Source of the DNA: a virus
Reading direction: 5' to 3' (one strand)
IMG/VR virus record: IMGVR_UViG_3300025652_000395
Location: 1 to 28,075 of that record
Length of the DNA stretch: 28,075 nt
Shown one piece after another: positions 1-6,745 of this stretch; position 1 is the first letter of the stretch; each line of letters opens with the position of its first letter. Below the pieces are notes generated by a model. The model worked only from the letters and a program-made list of their open reading frames with translations, made no database searches and was not told the DNA's origin. The position numbers were made by a program, and so were the translations under genes.

Positions 1-69
1 TCCAGTTTGAATGCCGCTAGAGATATGGAAGTTGAAGGTTTTGACATTTTAGAAAATACTTCAAAATAA
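1..69 (+). CDS. C-terminal end of an unidentified protein (5' truncated by window)
   Basis: An open frame enters from the left edge in frame 1 and ends at TAA 67-69, giving 22 residues ending in ENTSK. It is acidic near the end. Too little is present to name it. The next promoter begins two bases after the stop, as is usual in this window, which supports a real gene end here rather than a chance frame. Confidence 0.6.
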   Translation, partial: SSLNAARDMEVEGFDILENTSK

Positions 70-70
70 A

Positions 71-102
71 TTAGGATATATCAAATAATACTTATATATT
101 TG
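71..102 (+). promoter_or_regulatory. Bacteroidota-type promoter
   Basis: -33 box TTAG (71-74), 20-base spacer, -7 box TATATTTG (95-102). The leader TATAGAATTTAAAAACCAATA follows, of a type found many times in the window. Drives the gene at 129. Confidence 0.85.
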
Positions 103-128
103 TATAGAATTTAAAAACCAATAGAGCT

Positions 129-455
129 ATGAGCAAGTTAATGAAGAATCAAAAAGGAGAGTATAATTACCAATTCAATTGGATGGATGAGGATGGGATG
201 TATACAGGGTTTAATGATGTGTGGGCATCGAATATGAAGGAAGCTCGAAAGAGAGCGAAGTTGATGGAGAGCAAAGCTCGTTGGTCGCTGTATGATGAGG
301 AATTGAAAAGATATATTGAAGTTCCTAAAGAAGTGAAGGGACAGGGACATTGTTTCAGGAATAAGGGTATGTATATTGACCCTAAGAGTTTCAAGAAGGC
401 TACTTATGAGATGAGTAGCGCTATGGACAGAATTGCTAATATGATAACTTGTTAA
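129..455 (+). CDS. Hypothetical phage protein, 108 aa
   Basis: A basic, soluble protein with no signal peptide or membrane segment. The N-terminal half has an aromatic-rich stretch (YNYQFNWMDEDGMY, about residues 12-25) followed by a basic helix (KEARKRAKLMESKARW, about 37-52). This pattern resembles small conserved proteins of Bacteroidota phages, but I do not know a function. The start is set by the promoter at 71-102 and its AACCAATA leader. It is first in a probable operon with the two tiny genes at 459 and 604. Confidence 0.8.
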   Translation: MSKLMKNQKGEYNYQFNWMDEDGMYTGFNDVWASNMKEARKRAKLMESKARWSLYDEELKRYIEVPKEVKGQGHCFRNKGMYIDPKSFKKATYEMSSAMDRIANMITC

Positions 456-458
456 ATT

Positions 459-599
459 ATGATACCAAAATTAAAACACATGACCGTTGTAATCGAAGAA
501 TTAAAGGCGGCAAACGAAAAACTTAAACAGGAGAATAAAGAGCTGCAAGAGCGAATCAATGAGCTGGAGTTAAACTCTTTTCAAGATTTAGGAAGATAA
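459..599 (+). CDS. Small coiled-coil protein, 46 aa
   Basis: Begins 3 bases after the stop of the previous gene, with no promoter of its own, so it is probably co-translated. Residues about 10-40 form one charged amphipathic helix rich in E, K and L (EELKAANEKLKQENKELQER), with leucines spaced as in a leucine zipper. This suggests homo- or hetero-dimerisation. No DNA-binding basic region is obvious. The function is unknown; it could partner with the protein encoded at 129. Confidence 0.65.
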   Translation: MIPKLKHMTVVIEELKAANEKLKQENKELQERINELELNSFQDLGR

Positions 600-603
600 T
601 ATT

Positions 604-714
604 ATGGAAGAACCAGAAAGTGATTACATGAGTGAAGGTAGTTTAAAAGTATTATTAGTAATAGTAGGTGGTTTAGCATTATTATTATTAATTGGATTAT
701 TATCTTCAAATTAA
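604..714 (+). CDS. Single-pass membrane micropeptide, 36 aa
   Basis: Begins 4 bases after the preceding stop. An acidic N-terminus (MEEPESDYMSEGS) is followed by a hydrophobic segment, residues about 14-34, made almost only of L, V, I, G and A, ending in SSN. It should be an inner-membrane peptide with a short acidic tail. It ends just before the -33 box of the next promoter. Lysis- or exclusion-related roles are possible for such peptides, but nothing in the sequence decides this. Confidence 0.6.
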   Translation: MEEPESDYMSEGSLKVLLVIVGGLALLLLIGLLSSN

Positions 715-746
715 TTTGCACAATTCAAATATTACTTGTATATTTG
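715..746 (+). promoter_or_regulatory. Bacteroidota-type promoter
   Basis: TTTG (715-718), 20 bases, TATATTTG (739-746). The -33 box begins one base after the stop of the upstream micropeptide. Drives the gene at 776. Confidence 0.85.
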
Positions 747-775
747 TAAAATATTAATCAATAACACACAAAATT

Positions 776-1183
776 ATGGGATGCTTTAGTTTTATATGTA
801 AAAAGTCAAAAGAGGCTGTATTGTCATCATCATTTGGTGGGGATAGAGTTCACCTGTTCCTATTAAAGAATGGAAAGGTAATCGAAAAAATGTATGGTAA
901 TTACGATTCTTACGGTAGAGTATTTTCTGCTGTTAAAGAAGATGATGATACGTCATTATGTGAAACAACATCTTTCAAGTGGAATTTACCTTGGAGTAAA
1001 GTTTGTGATTTGATGTTTAACCCTGACCCAAGCAATGGTATTGCCGCTGTATTGGATGAATATTTTGACGGTGAAATTCCAACTGAACGAAGTGATGACG
1101 ACCCAAATCAAGGTTGGGGTAACGATGAAGATGAACCACATAATGACAAGACGGTTGAAGAACCATATCATAAAATATATTAA
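776..1183 (+). CDS. Hypothetical acidic-tailed protein, 135 aa
   Basis: The N-terminal part (about 1-95) looks globular, with β-like stretches (DRVHLFLLKNGKVIEKMYG). The last 35 residues are strongly acidic and low in complexity (PTERSDDDPNQGWGNDEDEP), probably disordered. The start follows promoter 715-746 and a leader containing AATCAATAACAC. The gene at 1187 follows by 3 bases, so the two form an operon. No known family recognised. Confidence 0.75.
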   Translation: MGCFSFICKKSKEAVLSSSFGGDRVHLFLLKNGKVIEKMYGNYDSYGRVFSAVKEDDDTSLCETTSFKWNLPWSKVCDLMFNPDPSNGIAAVLDEYFDGEIPTERSDDDPNQGWGNDEDEPHNDKTVEEPYHKIY

Positions 1184-1186
1184 ATA

Positions 1187-1552
1187 ATGGATATTATAGA
1201 AAAATTAAAGGAACAGCGCAAAGCCCTGAAGTTAGCGACAGCGGCAGAATTCAGTAGGCTGTTAAGTAAACAACACAGGTTTGATTTTGTTGATGAGAAG
1301 ACTTGGGATGATGCTGAACAGGAAGAAGATTATGAGTTATTAGAAATCTTATCTGAAGACTGTGCTACAATACAGGTAACAGGAAGCATGAAAGATTATT
1401 ATGCGAAGCTGTTATGCGTTGATAGCAAAGGTGGTTGTTATATTGCACAGGAAGAAGATTTATATATGCAAAACTGGATACCATTCAATAATGTACATGG
1501 AAGTTATTATGAAATAGAAGTATTAGAAGAAATGACAAAAAAGTTAAAATAA
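1187..1552 (+). CDS. Hypothetical protein, 121 aa
   Basis: Second gene of the 776 operon, 3 bases downstream. The N-terminus is a basic helix (MDIIEKLKEQRKALKLA); residues 40-60 are very acidic; the C-terminal half contains β-like segments around LLCVDSKGGCYIAQEED. Soluble, no signal peptide. The paired Cys residues near 79 and 86 are too far apart to call a zinc site. Function unknown. Confidence 0.75.
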   Translation: MDIIEKLKEQRKALKLATAAEFSRLLSKQHRFDFVDEKTWDDAEQEEDYELLEILSEDCATIQVTGSMKDYYAKLLCVDSKGGCYIAQEEDLYMQNWIPFNNVHGSYYEIEVLEEMTKKLK

Positions 1553-1553
1553 A

Positions 1554-1585
1554 CTTGCACAGGTAAAATATTACTTGTATATTCG
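1554..1585 (+). promoter_or_regulatory. Bacteroidota-type promoter (variant -7)
   Basis: CTTG (1554-1557), 20 bases, TATATTCG (1578-1585). The -7 box has C in place of the third T of TTTG, so it may be weaker. The leader AATCAATAAAACACAAAAC precedes the ATG at 1615. Confidence 0.75.
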
Positions 1586-1614
1586 CAGTATATTAATCAA
1601 TAAAACACAAAACA

Positions 1615-2004
1615 ATGGGAAGGTATTACAGTGGAGACATCGAAGGCAAATTCTGGTTTGCCGTACAGAACAGCAACGCAGCCGATAGATTTGGGAATAA
1701 TGGTAGTCAACCGAGTTACATTGCGTATTACTACGATGAGGACGATTTAGAAGGAATTGAAAAAGAAATTGAAGCAATCGAAGAAGTTTTAGGAGATGTG
1801 AAAGATTTATTTGATAAATTCTTTGAAGCAAATAATGGTTATAATGACCAGATGTTACAGGATTTCTTTCAAACAAACGGTAAAATGTTTACTGAAGGAG
1901 AGATTAGTCGGTATTTGTCAGAGTATGCTGATTTGGGCTTGGGAGTCAAAATAAGAGATTGTATCAAAGAAACAGGTAGCTGTAGTTTTGATGCAGAATA
2001 TTAA
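1615..2004 (+). CDS. Conserved phage protein of the MGRYYSGDIEGKFWFAVQ type, 129 aa
   Basis: The N-terminus MGRYYSGDIEGKFWFAVQ matches a recurring small protein of phages and phage-like islands that I recall but whose function is not known. The middle (about 45-75) is an acidic helix (DLEGIEKEIEAIEEVLGD) likely to form a coiled coil. The C-terminus holds GSCSFDAEY. It is monocistronic, with its own promoter at 1554-1585 and another promoter right behind it. Confidence 0.8.
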   Translation: MGRYYSGDIEGKFWFAVQNSNAADRFGNNGSQPSYIAYYYDEDDLEGIEKEIEAIEEVLGDVKDLFDKFFEANNGYNDQMLQDFFQTNGKMFTEGEISRYLSEYADLGLGVKIRDCIKETGSCSFDAEY

Positions 2005-2010
2005 ATTAAA

Positions 2011-2049
2011 TTTGCATATGTCAGAGATAACTTGTATCTTTGACATATG
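2011..2049 (+). promoter_or_regulatory. Promoter framed by an 8-bp inverted repeat (possible operator)
   Basis: TTTG (2011-2014), 20 bases, TATCTTTG (2035-2042). CATATGTC (2015-2022) directly follows the -33 box, and its inverse GACATATG (2042-2049) directly follows the -7 box, so the spacer is flanked by a perfect inverted repeat. Related CATATG repeats occur at other promoters here. Drives the gene at 2073. Confidence 0.75.
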
Positions 2050-2072
2050 TTTAACCAATAAAACACAAAACA

Positions 2073-2390
2073 ATGAGAGACTTTTATATTGCGCCATGTG
2101 GCAAAGTAAATTTAGAGACAGGTAAATTCGCATACGGAGACATTTATGATTTCTGGGGAGAAGATACAACCTATGAGCTGTATCGAGTTCAGGGAACTGG
2201 GAGATTAAGAGTTGTTGCGACAGCGGGTATGAAGCCATTATGCCCAATAGGTGAAAGTCGAGTGTTTAGACACGACCAGACAGGCAAGGAAGTTTTTAGA
2301 GGTAAAGTAATTGAGACAGCTTCAAGCAATGCCGGGTTGAAAAGTTTTATGAAGCATCAAAAAGTAATTGCAATAGCAACGTATAAATAA
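2073..2390 (+). CDS. Hypothetical protein, 105 aa
   Basis: A mainly β-rich small protein: MRDFYIAPCGKVN, then repeated short strands around YELYRVQGTGRLRVVATAG, and a basic C-terminal third. No signal peptide, metal motif or membrane segment. Start fixed by the promoter and the TTTAACCAATAAAACAC leader. The gene at 2397 follows by 6 bases, so the two are likely co-transcribed. Not recognised. Confidence 0.75.
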   Translation: MRDFYIAPCGKVNLETGKFAYGDIYDFWGEDTTYELYRVQGTGRLRVVATAGMKPLCPIGESRVFRHDQTGKEVFRGKVIETASSNAGLKSFMKHQKVIAIATYK

Positions 2391-2396
2391 AACAGT

Positions 2397-2615
2397 ATGA
2401 AATATCAAGTAGAATATTTTGAGACCAGAGAAGCTGTAATTGGTGGTTATCCTGATGATACAGAAGAATGGGATGATGATTATGATGAGCAAGACTTAAT
2501 TGAAACGACTCGTCAATGGTGTGGTCGGGGATATGGTATTGCTGCGGCAATATTCAAGAACGGTAAACTATTATGGGCAAGTGATAAATGGCACTCTATT
2601 TTAGATGAATTATAA
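2397..2615 (+). CDS. Hypothetical acidic protein, 72 aa
   Basis: Second gene after 2073. Contains an acidic run (DDTEEWDDDYDEQDLIE, about 20-36) followed by a small α/β-like unit (RGYGIAAAIFKNGKLLWASD). The motif 'aaiFknGkLlW' looks like a two-strand hairpin. Soluble, unknown function. Its stop is followed by the duplicated promoter sequence at 2631. Confidence 0.75.
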   Translation: MKYQVEYFETREAVIGGYPDDTEEWDDDYDEQDLIETTRQWCGRGYGIAAAIFKNGKLLWASDKWHSILDEL

Positions 2616-2630
2616 AATAAATCAAAAAAG

Positions 2631-2663
2631 ATTAGGATAGTAGAAATATTATCCTTATCTTTG
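2631..2663 (+). promoter_or_regulatory. Promoter with spacer inverted repeat
   Basis: -33 TTAG about 2632-2635, -7 TATCTTTG (2656-2663). The spacer holds GGATAGTA...TATTATCC, an imperfect inverted repeat. The surrounding sequence (from AAATAAATCAAAAAAGATT) is repeated almost exactly upstream of the non-coding RNA at 3298. Confidence 0.8.
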
Positions 2664-2694
2664 TAGTGTTATTAACCAATAAAAAATATATCAC

Positions 2695-3249
2695 ATGGGA
2701 TTAGATATGTATCTTAACAAAAAAACTTATGTAAAGAATTGGGACCACAATGGTCCTAAAGAACAACACAAAATCACCGTAAAGAAAGGTGGTAAAACTT
2801 TAAAGCAGATTAAACCTGAACGTATTTCTTATATCATTGAGGAAGTTGGGTATTGGCGTAAAGCTAATCATATACACCAATGGTTTGTACAAAATTGTGC
2901 AAATGGTGTTGATAACTGTCAGGAAACTTGGGTGAACCCTGAAAAGTTAAAAGAGCTTAGAGATATTTCTCAAACGATTATAGATTATTTTGATAAGTCT
3001 GAAACAGGAGTTGAAAGAATTAAGGCAACATTTGGAGATGATTTTGATGAGATGAAGTATGACATTGATGAAAAGATATTATCAGAGTTATTGCCAACAG
3101 CAAGTGGTTTCTTTTTTGGTGGAACAGCTTACGACCATTGGTACTATCAAAATACCAAAGCTACCATTAAAATAATTGATGATGCATTTGAAGGTATTGA
3201 AGGTATTGAAGATTATGGAACTAATTTCTTTTATGAAGCAAGTTGGTAA
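2695..3249 (+). CDS. Conserved phage protein of the MGLDMYL type, 184 aa
   Basis: The N-terminus MGLDMYLNKKTYVKNW and the block EVGYWRKANHIHQWFVQNC (about 50-68) are hallmarks of a protein found in many unrelated phages; its biochemical role is not known to me. A GGTAYDHWYY block lies about 142-151, before a conserved C-terminal helix. Soluble, full-looking length. It is alone in its unit. Its stop is followed by a promoter duplicated from its own, which drives the large RNA. Confidence 0.85.
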   Translation: MGLDMYLNKKTYVKNWDHNGPKEQHKITVKKGGKTLKQIKPERISYIIEEVGYWRKANHIHQWFVQNCANGVDNCQETWVNPEKLKELRDISQTIIDYFDKSETGVERIKATFGDDFDEMKYDIDEKILSELLPTASGFFFGGTAYDHWYYQNTKATIKIIDDAFEGIEGIEDYGTNFFYEASW

Positions 3250-3265
3250 AATAAATCAAAAAAGA

Positions 3266-3297
3266 TTTGGATAATAGAAATATTATCCTTATCTTTG
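3266..3297 (+). promoter_or_regulatory. Promoter of the large RNA, with perfect spacer hairpin
   Basis: TTTG (3266-3269), 20 bases, TATCTTTG (3290-3297). GGATAATA (3269-3276) and TATTATCC (3281-3288) form a perfect 8-bp inverted repeat with a 4-base loop filling the spacer. It is a near copy of the promoter at 2631-2663, suggesting co-regulation by a protein binding the repeat. Confidence 0.8.
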
Positions 3298-3727
3298 TAG
3301 TAACAAAACAACAGGCATTAGCTTAGTAGGGAAACTGGTATTAGAGTGGTGGGGACCCGGGGAGCGATAGCGGAGCAGTAGGAAGATAAAGGACTGGTTA
3401 ATAAAGAACGATGAATAACTCTAATAAAAACATCTCAGTACCTATTAACTGGAAATTCATGACAATGCTGTATGTAGCATATTTGAAATTATAAGTTCAA
3501 TATGTGAATGGTAGTTCAACACTATCATGCCTGACAATTTAGGTAGCAACCACCTTAACCAAAGTGTTGCCGCATGAGCCATCATTCGATAGTTGGCGTG
3601 GTCTTATGGTGAGACCCTTCAGGTGCTCGTACTTTTAAGCTAGAGGCCTGTTGAAGGAGGACGTATTTCGCATGTAGACTAAGTGAGAGTCTTCCCGGTC
3701 TATATCGTTAAGACTCTCACTTTTTTT
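3298..3727 (+). ncRNA. Large structured non-coding RNA, about 425 nt, family not recognised
   Basis: No convincing reading frame, a dedicated promoter, and a strong terminator at the end. Pairings visible by eye: TATTAGAGT (3339-3347) with ACTCTAATA (3418-3426), 9 bp; CTGGTTAATA (3394-3403) with TATTAACTGG (3443-3452), which crosses the first and so would be a pseudoknot; a three-way junction with ATTCA/TGAAT (3455/3505), hairpin ATGCT/AGCAT (3465/3476) and hairpin CATATTTGAA/TTCAATATG; GGTAGT/ACTATC (3510-3526); CATGC/GCATG (3526/3572); GGTCT/AGACC near 3600; CCTTCA/TGAAGG around 3616-3657. I checked by eye for tmRNA, RNase P, group I/II intron and 6S hallmarks and saw none. Large phage RNAs such as ROOL or GOLLD are the closest concept, but I cannot assign it. 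Confidence 0.75.
3683..3727 (+). terminator. Intrinsic terminator of the large RNA
   Basis: Perfect 11-bp stem GTGAGAGTCTT (3683-3693) / AAGACTCTCAC (3710-3720) with a 16-base loop, followed by seven T. Confidence 0.95.
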
Positions 3728-3746
3728 AAATAAACCTGGTAATTTA

Positions 3747-3778
3747 TTTGCACAACTAAAAAATTACCTTTACATTTG
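3747..3778 (+). promoter_or_regulatory. Bacteroidota-type promoter
   Basis: TTTG (3747-3750), 20 bases, TACATTTG (3771-3778), then the GCATATGTTTAACCAATAAAA leader shared with 2073 and 5126. Drives the GP88-like gene at 3808. Confidence 0.85.
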
Positions 3779-3807
3779 CATATGTTTAACCAATAAAACA
3801 ATATAAA

Positions 3808-4629
3808 ATGAATTACAAAGCACCAAAAAATTTATTATCGACAAAGAATTCTAAAACCATTAAAGGTGAAAAAATGGGGTATACTACATACATTATGTAT
3901 TTGGCACCACATAAACAGAATTCTAAAGGGGTCAACTTATGTTCACATGCAAGTGAGGGTTGCGCTAAGGCGTGTCTCTTCAATTCAGGGGCTGCAAGAT
4001 TCAACCAAGTGCAAAGAGGTAAGATTAATAAAACTGAATACTTTCTAGCTGATAGAAAAGGGTTTATGCTACAGTTGTTTAATGAGCTTACCCGTATTGA
4101 AAGAATGCACAATGCAGTAGTAGGTGACGAACAAATAGGGCGTACAGGTAAAGTAGTTAGATACAAAAAGTTTGCAGTACGTTTGAATGGAACAGCGGAT
4201 ATCCCGTTTGAAAATATCAAAATTAAAGATAACAAAAATATCTTTGAATTATTTCCAAACGTACAATTTTATGATTATACCAAAAATCATAAAAGATTCG
4301 AAAATAAAGTGATTGCGCCTAACTATCATTTAACTTTTAGTAGAAGTGAAACAAACGATGCAATTAGTTTAGATATCCTAAATAGGGGCTATAATGTAGC
4401 TTATGTATTTGGAGTTAAAAAAGAACAAGACTTGCCAAGCGAATACAACGGGTTTAAGGTTGTTAATGGTGACGAAAGCGATTTACGATTCCTAGATGAA
4501 GAAAACGTCATTGTAGGGCTTAAATACAAGCTTATGACAGGCAAAGGTACAGCGGGTAAAAATAAAGATAACGTTGAAAACAACGATTTCTTAATCGATG
4601 TTTCGAAAGAAACACTAGTAACCGCTTAA
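3808..4629 (+). CDS. GP88-like phage protein, 273 aa
   Basis: Resembles the 'gene product 88' family first described in mycobacteriophages and spread through phages and plasmids. Signature seen: N-terminal NSKTIKGEKMGYTTYIMYLAPH, then the Cys/His cluster LCSHASEGCAKACLF with C45, H47, C52 and C56, then a segment around ARFNQVQRGKINKTEYF. Residues 130-230 contain β-strands, LNGTADIPFE and an NVQFYDYTKNHKRF block typical of the family. The molecular role is unknown; the cysteine cluster suggests a metal site. Own promoter and own terminator, so it is a single-gene unit immediately downstream of the large RNA. Confidence 0.8.
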   Translation: MNYKAPKNLLSTKNSKTIKGEKMGYTTYIMYLAPHKQNSKGVNLCSHASEGCAKACLFNSGAARFNQVQRGKINKTEYFLADRKGFMLQLFNELTRIERMHNAVVGDEQIGRTGKVVRYKKFAVRLNGTADIPFENIKIKDNKNIFELFPNVQFYDYTKNHKRFENKVIAPNYHLTFSRSETNDAISLDILNRGYNVAYVFGVKKEQDLPSEYNGFKVVNGDESDLRFLDEENVIVGLKYKLMTGKGTAGKNKDNVENNDFLIDVSKETLVTA

Positions 4630-4673
4630 ATACTACGGATTGGTCCACCATAACGGACTTATTGGTTAATGTT

Positions 4674-4703
4674 AGGATAGGGGTTGTGCCCTATCCTTTT
4701 TTT
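4674..4703 (+). terminator. Intrinsic terminator
   Basis: Perfect 9-bp stem AGGATAGGG (4674-4682) / CCCTATCCT (4689-4697) with a 6-base loop and a seven-T tract. Ends the 3808 transcript. Confidence 0.92.
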
Positions 4704-4717
4704 ATTTCCAGGTTTTA

Positions 4718-4749
4718 TTTGGTAGTCTCAAATATTTCCTGTACATTTG
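4718..4749 (+). promoter_or_regulatory. Bacteroidota-type promoter
   Basis: TTTG (4718-4721), 20 bases, TACATTTG (4742-4749). Leader TCTCAACATTAAACAATAAGAT precedes the ATG at 4772. Confidence 0.85.
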
Positions 4750-4771
4750 TCTCAACATTAAACAATAAGAT

Positions 4772-5053
4772 ATGCACGCAGATTTTAAAGTAACAACATG
4801 GGAACGAGTTTACTTCCCAGATGACATGAAACAGGAGGACCAAGATGAGGCACTTCGTAAGATTAAAGAAGATATTATTACAACATCAAATGATTTGATT
4901 GAAGAAATTGTTCAATTAGACTTACACGCTGAATGTGAGACCTTATATGAAGTTGAAGAGCAGTTAACCGTTGAAGAGAATGGCGGCTGTCCGACAATTG
5001 AAGTATTTAGTGAACGTGCTGAAGTAATACCAATTCTAACCAATGCAAATTAA
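4772..5053 (+). CDS. Hypothetical acidic protein, 93 aa
   Basis: Predominantly helical and acidic in the middle (QEDQDEALRKIKEDIITTSN, about 21-40), with a C-terminal β-like part ending in VIPILTNAN. Contains a short ENGGCPTIEVF stretch. No recognised domain. Monocistronic, with a promoter on each side. The name-free assignment reflects lack of recognition, not doubt that it is coding. Confidence 0.75.
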   Translation: MHADFKVTTWERVYFPDDMKQEDQDEALRKIKEDIITTSNDLIEEIVQLDLHAECETLYEVEEQLTVEENGGCPTIEVFSERAEVIPILTNAN

Positions 5054-5064
5054 TTACGATTTAA

Positions 5065-5096
5065 TTAGGATATATCAAATATTTCTTTTATATTTG
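5065..5096 (+). promoter_or_regulatory. Bacteroidota-type promoter
   Basis: TTAG (5065-5068), 20 bases, TATATTTG (5089-5096), leader GCATATGTTTAACCAATAACAC. Drives the gene at 5126. Confidence 0.85.
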
Positions 5097-5125
5097 CATA
5101 TGTTTAACCAATAACACATAAAATA

Positions 5126-5659
5126 ATGGGTCAGTATTACAAAGCAGCAATTTTAAAGAAAAACAAGATGACAGTTAAATCGTGGATGTATACACACGAT
5201 TACGACAACGGGCTTAAATTAATGGAACACTCATACATTGGTAACAACTTTGTTGATACGTTTGAGAATCAACTTATTTCTAACCCGCAACGTGTGGTTT
5301 GGGGTGGTGATTATGCCGATGAGTGTAAGAACCGTAAATCCAACATCTACGATAGATGTAAGGATTCAATTAAAATCGGACCACGAGATGTTAAAGTGGA
5401 CCACGAGACATACAGATTTATTGTGAATCATAGCAAAAAATTATTTGTTGACAAGATTTCAGTTCCTGAAATTGCTCATTGGGAAGGAACAAGAATACAT
5501 CCGCTACCGTTATTGACTTGCGAGGGCAACGGCAGAGGTGGTGGAGATTTCAGGGGAGATGAGAAAAATATTGTTGGAAGTTGGGCAAGAGACCTAATTT
5601 CAATCGAGGCAGAATTGCCTAAGGATTATAAACAATTGAAGTTCAACCTGAAAGAATAG
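5126..5659 (+). CDS. Conserved phage protein of the MGQYYK...GLKLMEHSYIGN type, 177 aa
   Basis: The start MGQYYKAAILKKN and the block NGLKLMEHSYIGNNFV (about 30-45) recur in proteins of many phages, followed by a conserved VVWGGDYADE block (about 58-67). The C-terminal LLTCEGNGRGGGDFRG block is glycine-rich. No catalytic motif I can name. Soluble. Monocistronic; its transcript runs into the hairpin at 5690. Confidence 0.85.
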   Translation: MGQYYKAAILKKNKMTVKSWMYTHDYDNGLKLMEHSYIGNNFVDTFENQLISNPQRVVWGGDYADECKNRKSNIYDRCKDSIKIGPRDVKVDHETYRFIVNHSKKLFVDKISVPEIAHWEGTRIHPLPLLTCEGNGRGGGDFRGDEKNIVGSWARDLISIEAELPKDYKQLKFNLKE

Positions 5660-5689
5660 TATTGATTTGGGGGAATCGATAATTAGGGT

Positions 5690-5727
5690 AAATAACTTGG
5701 TCATTAATTTGGTCAGGTTATTTTTTT
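5690..5727 (+). terminator. Terminator hairpin that also contains the next promoter's -33 box
   Basis: AAATAAC (5690-5696) pairs with GTTATTT (5717-5723), followed by a run of T. The loop contains TTTG (5708-5711), which is the -33 box of the promoter for 5744. Very similar in sequence to the hairpin at 8938-8972 read on the minus strand. Confidence 0.75.
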
Positions 5728-5739
5728 ATTGTATCTTTA
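5708..5739 (+). promoter_or_regulatory. Promoter nested in terminator; leaderless start
   Basis: TTTG (5708-5711), 20 bases, TATCTTTA (5732-5739), then only CAGT before the ATG at 5744. Confidence 0.8.
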
Positions 5740-5743
5740 CAGT

Positions 5744-6118
5744 ATGAAAGAATATAAAATTAAATGGGAGATTGAGCTAGAGGCTGAGTCCCCAGAGGCT
5801 GCCGCTAAATTAGCATTGGAGATGATTCAATCAAAATATTCAGATGCTAAGGTATTTGAAGTGGACGGTGAATTCATTGATGTAGTTGAAGTTCAGGACA
5901 GGGAGCTATGGATTAAAATAGCTACTGATATAGTTGGTGATATCCCGCTAAATTTTAGCCGTGGTGTAAAAACATTGGAGTTTGAAGATGACAAGTGGAC
6001 GGTAACCGTAATTAAAGATAAAGCTTACTTTGATATGGAAATAGTGGAGAGCTTTGAGCAAGCCCGTGGTGAATTGAGAGGTCATTATTTTATCTTAGAT
6101 TATAAACAACACAAATAA
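5744..6118 (+). CDS. Hypothetical protein, 124 aa, probably leaderless mRNA
   Basis: I chose MKEYKIKW at 5744 over the in-frame ATG at 5729, because the -7 box (5732-5739) lies downstream of 5729. The first 25 residues (YKIKWEIELEAESPEAAAKLALEMIQ) are β-strand then helix, as in small 'phage-type' domains where a strand is followed by an ESPEAAAKLA helix. The remainder is β-rich, with WTVTVIKDKAYFDMEIVESF. Soluble. Function unknown. Confidence 0.75.
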   Translation: MKEYKIKWEIELEAESPEAAAKLALEMIQSKYSDAKVFEVDGEFIDVVEVQDRELWIKIATDIVGDIPLNFSRGVKTLEFEDDKWTVTVIKDKAYFDMEIVESFEQARGELRGHYFILDYKQHK

Positions 6119-6150
6119 TTTGGATTTGTCGATTATTTGTAGTATCTTTG
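6119..6150 (+). promoter_or_regulatory. Promoter giving a leaderless start
   Basis: TTTG (6119-6122) begins one base after the upstream stop codon; 20 bases; TATCTTTG (6143-6150); then TTAG and the ATG at 6155. Confidence 0.85.
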
Positions 6151-6154
6151 TTAG

Positions 6155-6745
6155 ATGCGAAAACTAATCATAGGACTTTTATTAGTCACAGGGGCGTTGA
6201 ACGCCAACAATTTAAAACAAATTAGTCACATCCTGAAGTATGTGGAGACGGAATATAATCCAGATGCTACAGGAGATGGCGGCATGAGCTGGGGAATTCT
6301 CCAGATTCAATTGAATGCTATTAAAGATGTGAACCGTAAGTACGGGACGACATATACACATCAGGATGCATTTGATGAGAATTGTGCTGAAGAGATATTC
6401 GAGCTGTACATTGAAATGTGGACAGAACATCTCGAAAAGAAAGAAGGTAGAGCTGCAACTGAAGAAGACGTGGTTAGAATCTGGAACGGTGGTCCAAGAG
6501 GCTGGAAAAGAAGCGGCACGCTGGATTACCTGAAGAAATACAGGAAGTATAAAAAGAAACATACGATGAACAAAAGAAAAGTACTGGTTAACGGCAAGAT
6601 GGGACTGGTAACAGCGACATACACTCACACCTGTGATATCTTTATGTTCAAGACCAGAACCGTGATGACTAGTGTATCCAGAAGATATATCACGTTACTT
6701 CCCAAGGAGGTGAAAGGTGACCCTAATCAATTAGCACTGTTATGA
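6155..6745 (+). CDS. Secreted lytic transglycosylase-like (lysozyme-fold) protein, 196 aa
   Basis: Residues 1-17 look like a signal peptide: MRK, then a hydrophobic core, ending GALNAN. The domain that follows has the pattern of soluble lytic transglycosylases: Y29-V-E31 with E31 as the probable catalytic glutamate, then GDGGMSWGILQIQ (about 40-53), and near the end of the domain WNGGPRGWKRSGTLDYLKKY (about 111-130). The expected role is cleavage of peptidoglycan between MurNAc and GlcNAc in the periplasm. The last 60 residues are basic and unlike the family. Leaderless start. Stop overlaps the next ATG by four bases (ATGA). It could alternatively be a scaffold without catalysis. Confidence 0.75.
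   Translation: MRKLIIGLLLVTGALNANNLKQISHILKYVETEYNPDATGDGGMSWGILQIQLNAIKDVNRKYGTTYTHQDAFDENCAEEIFELYIEMWTEHLEKKEGRAATEEDVVRIWNGGPRGWKRSGTLDYLKKYRKYKKKHTMNKRKVLVNGKMGLVTATYTHTCDIFMFKTRTVMTSVSRRYITLLPKEVKGDPNQLALL

Noticed and set aside
3298-3727. tmRNA, RNase P RNA or self-splicing intron
   Set aside because: No tRNA-like ends or tag frame, no conserved RNase P core sequence, and no group I core or group II domain V pattern recognised by eye. A covariance search would be decisive.
3813-4235. Minus-strand frame opposite the GP88-like gene
   Set aside because: Antisense shadow of a recognisable family gene; no promoter or leader on that strand.
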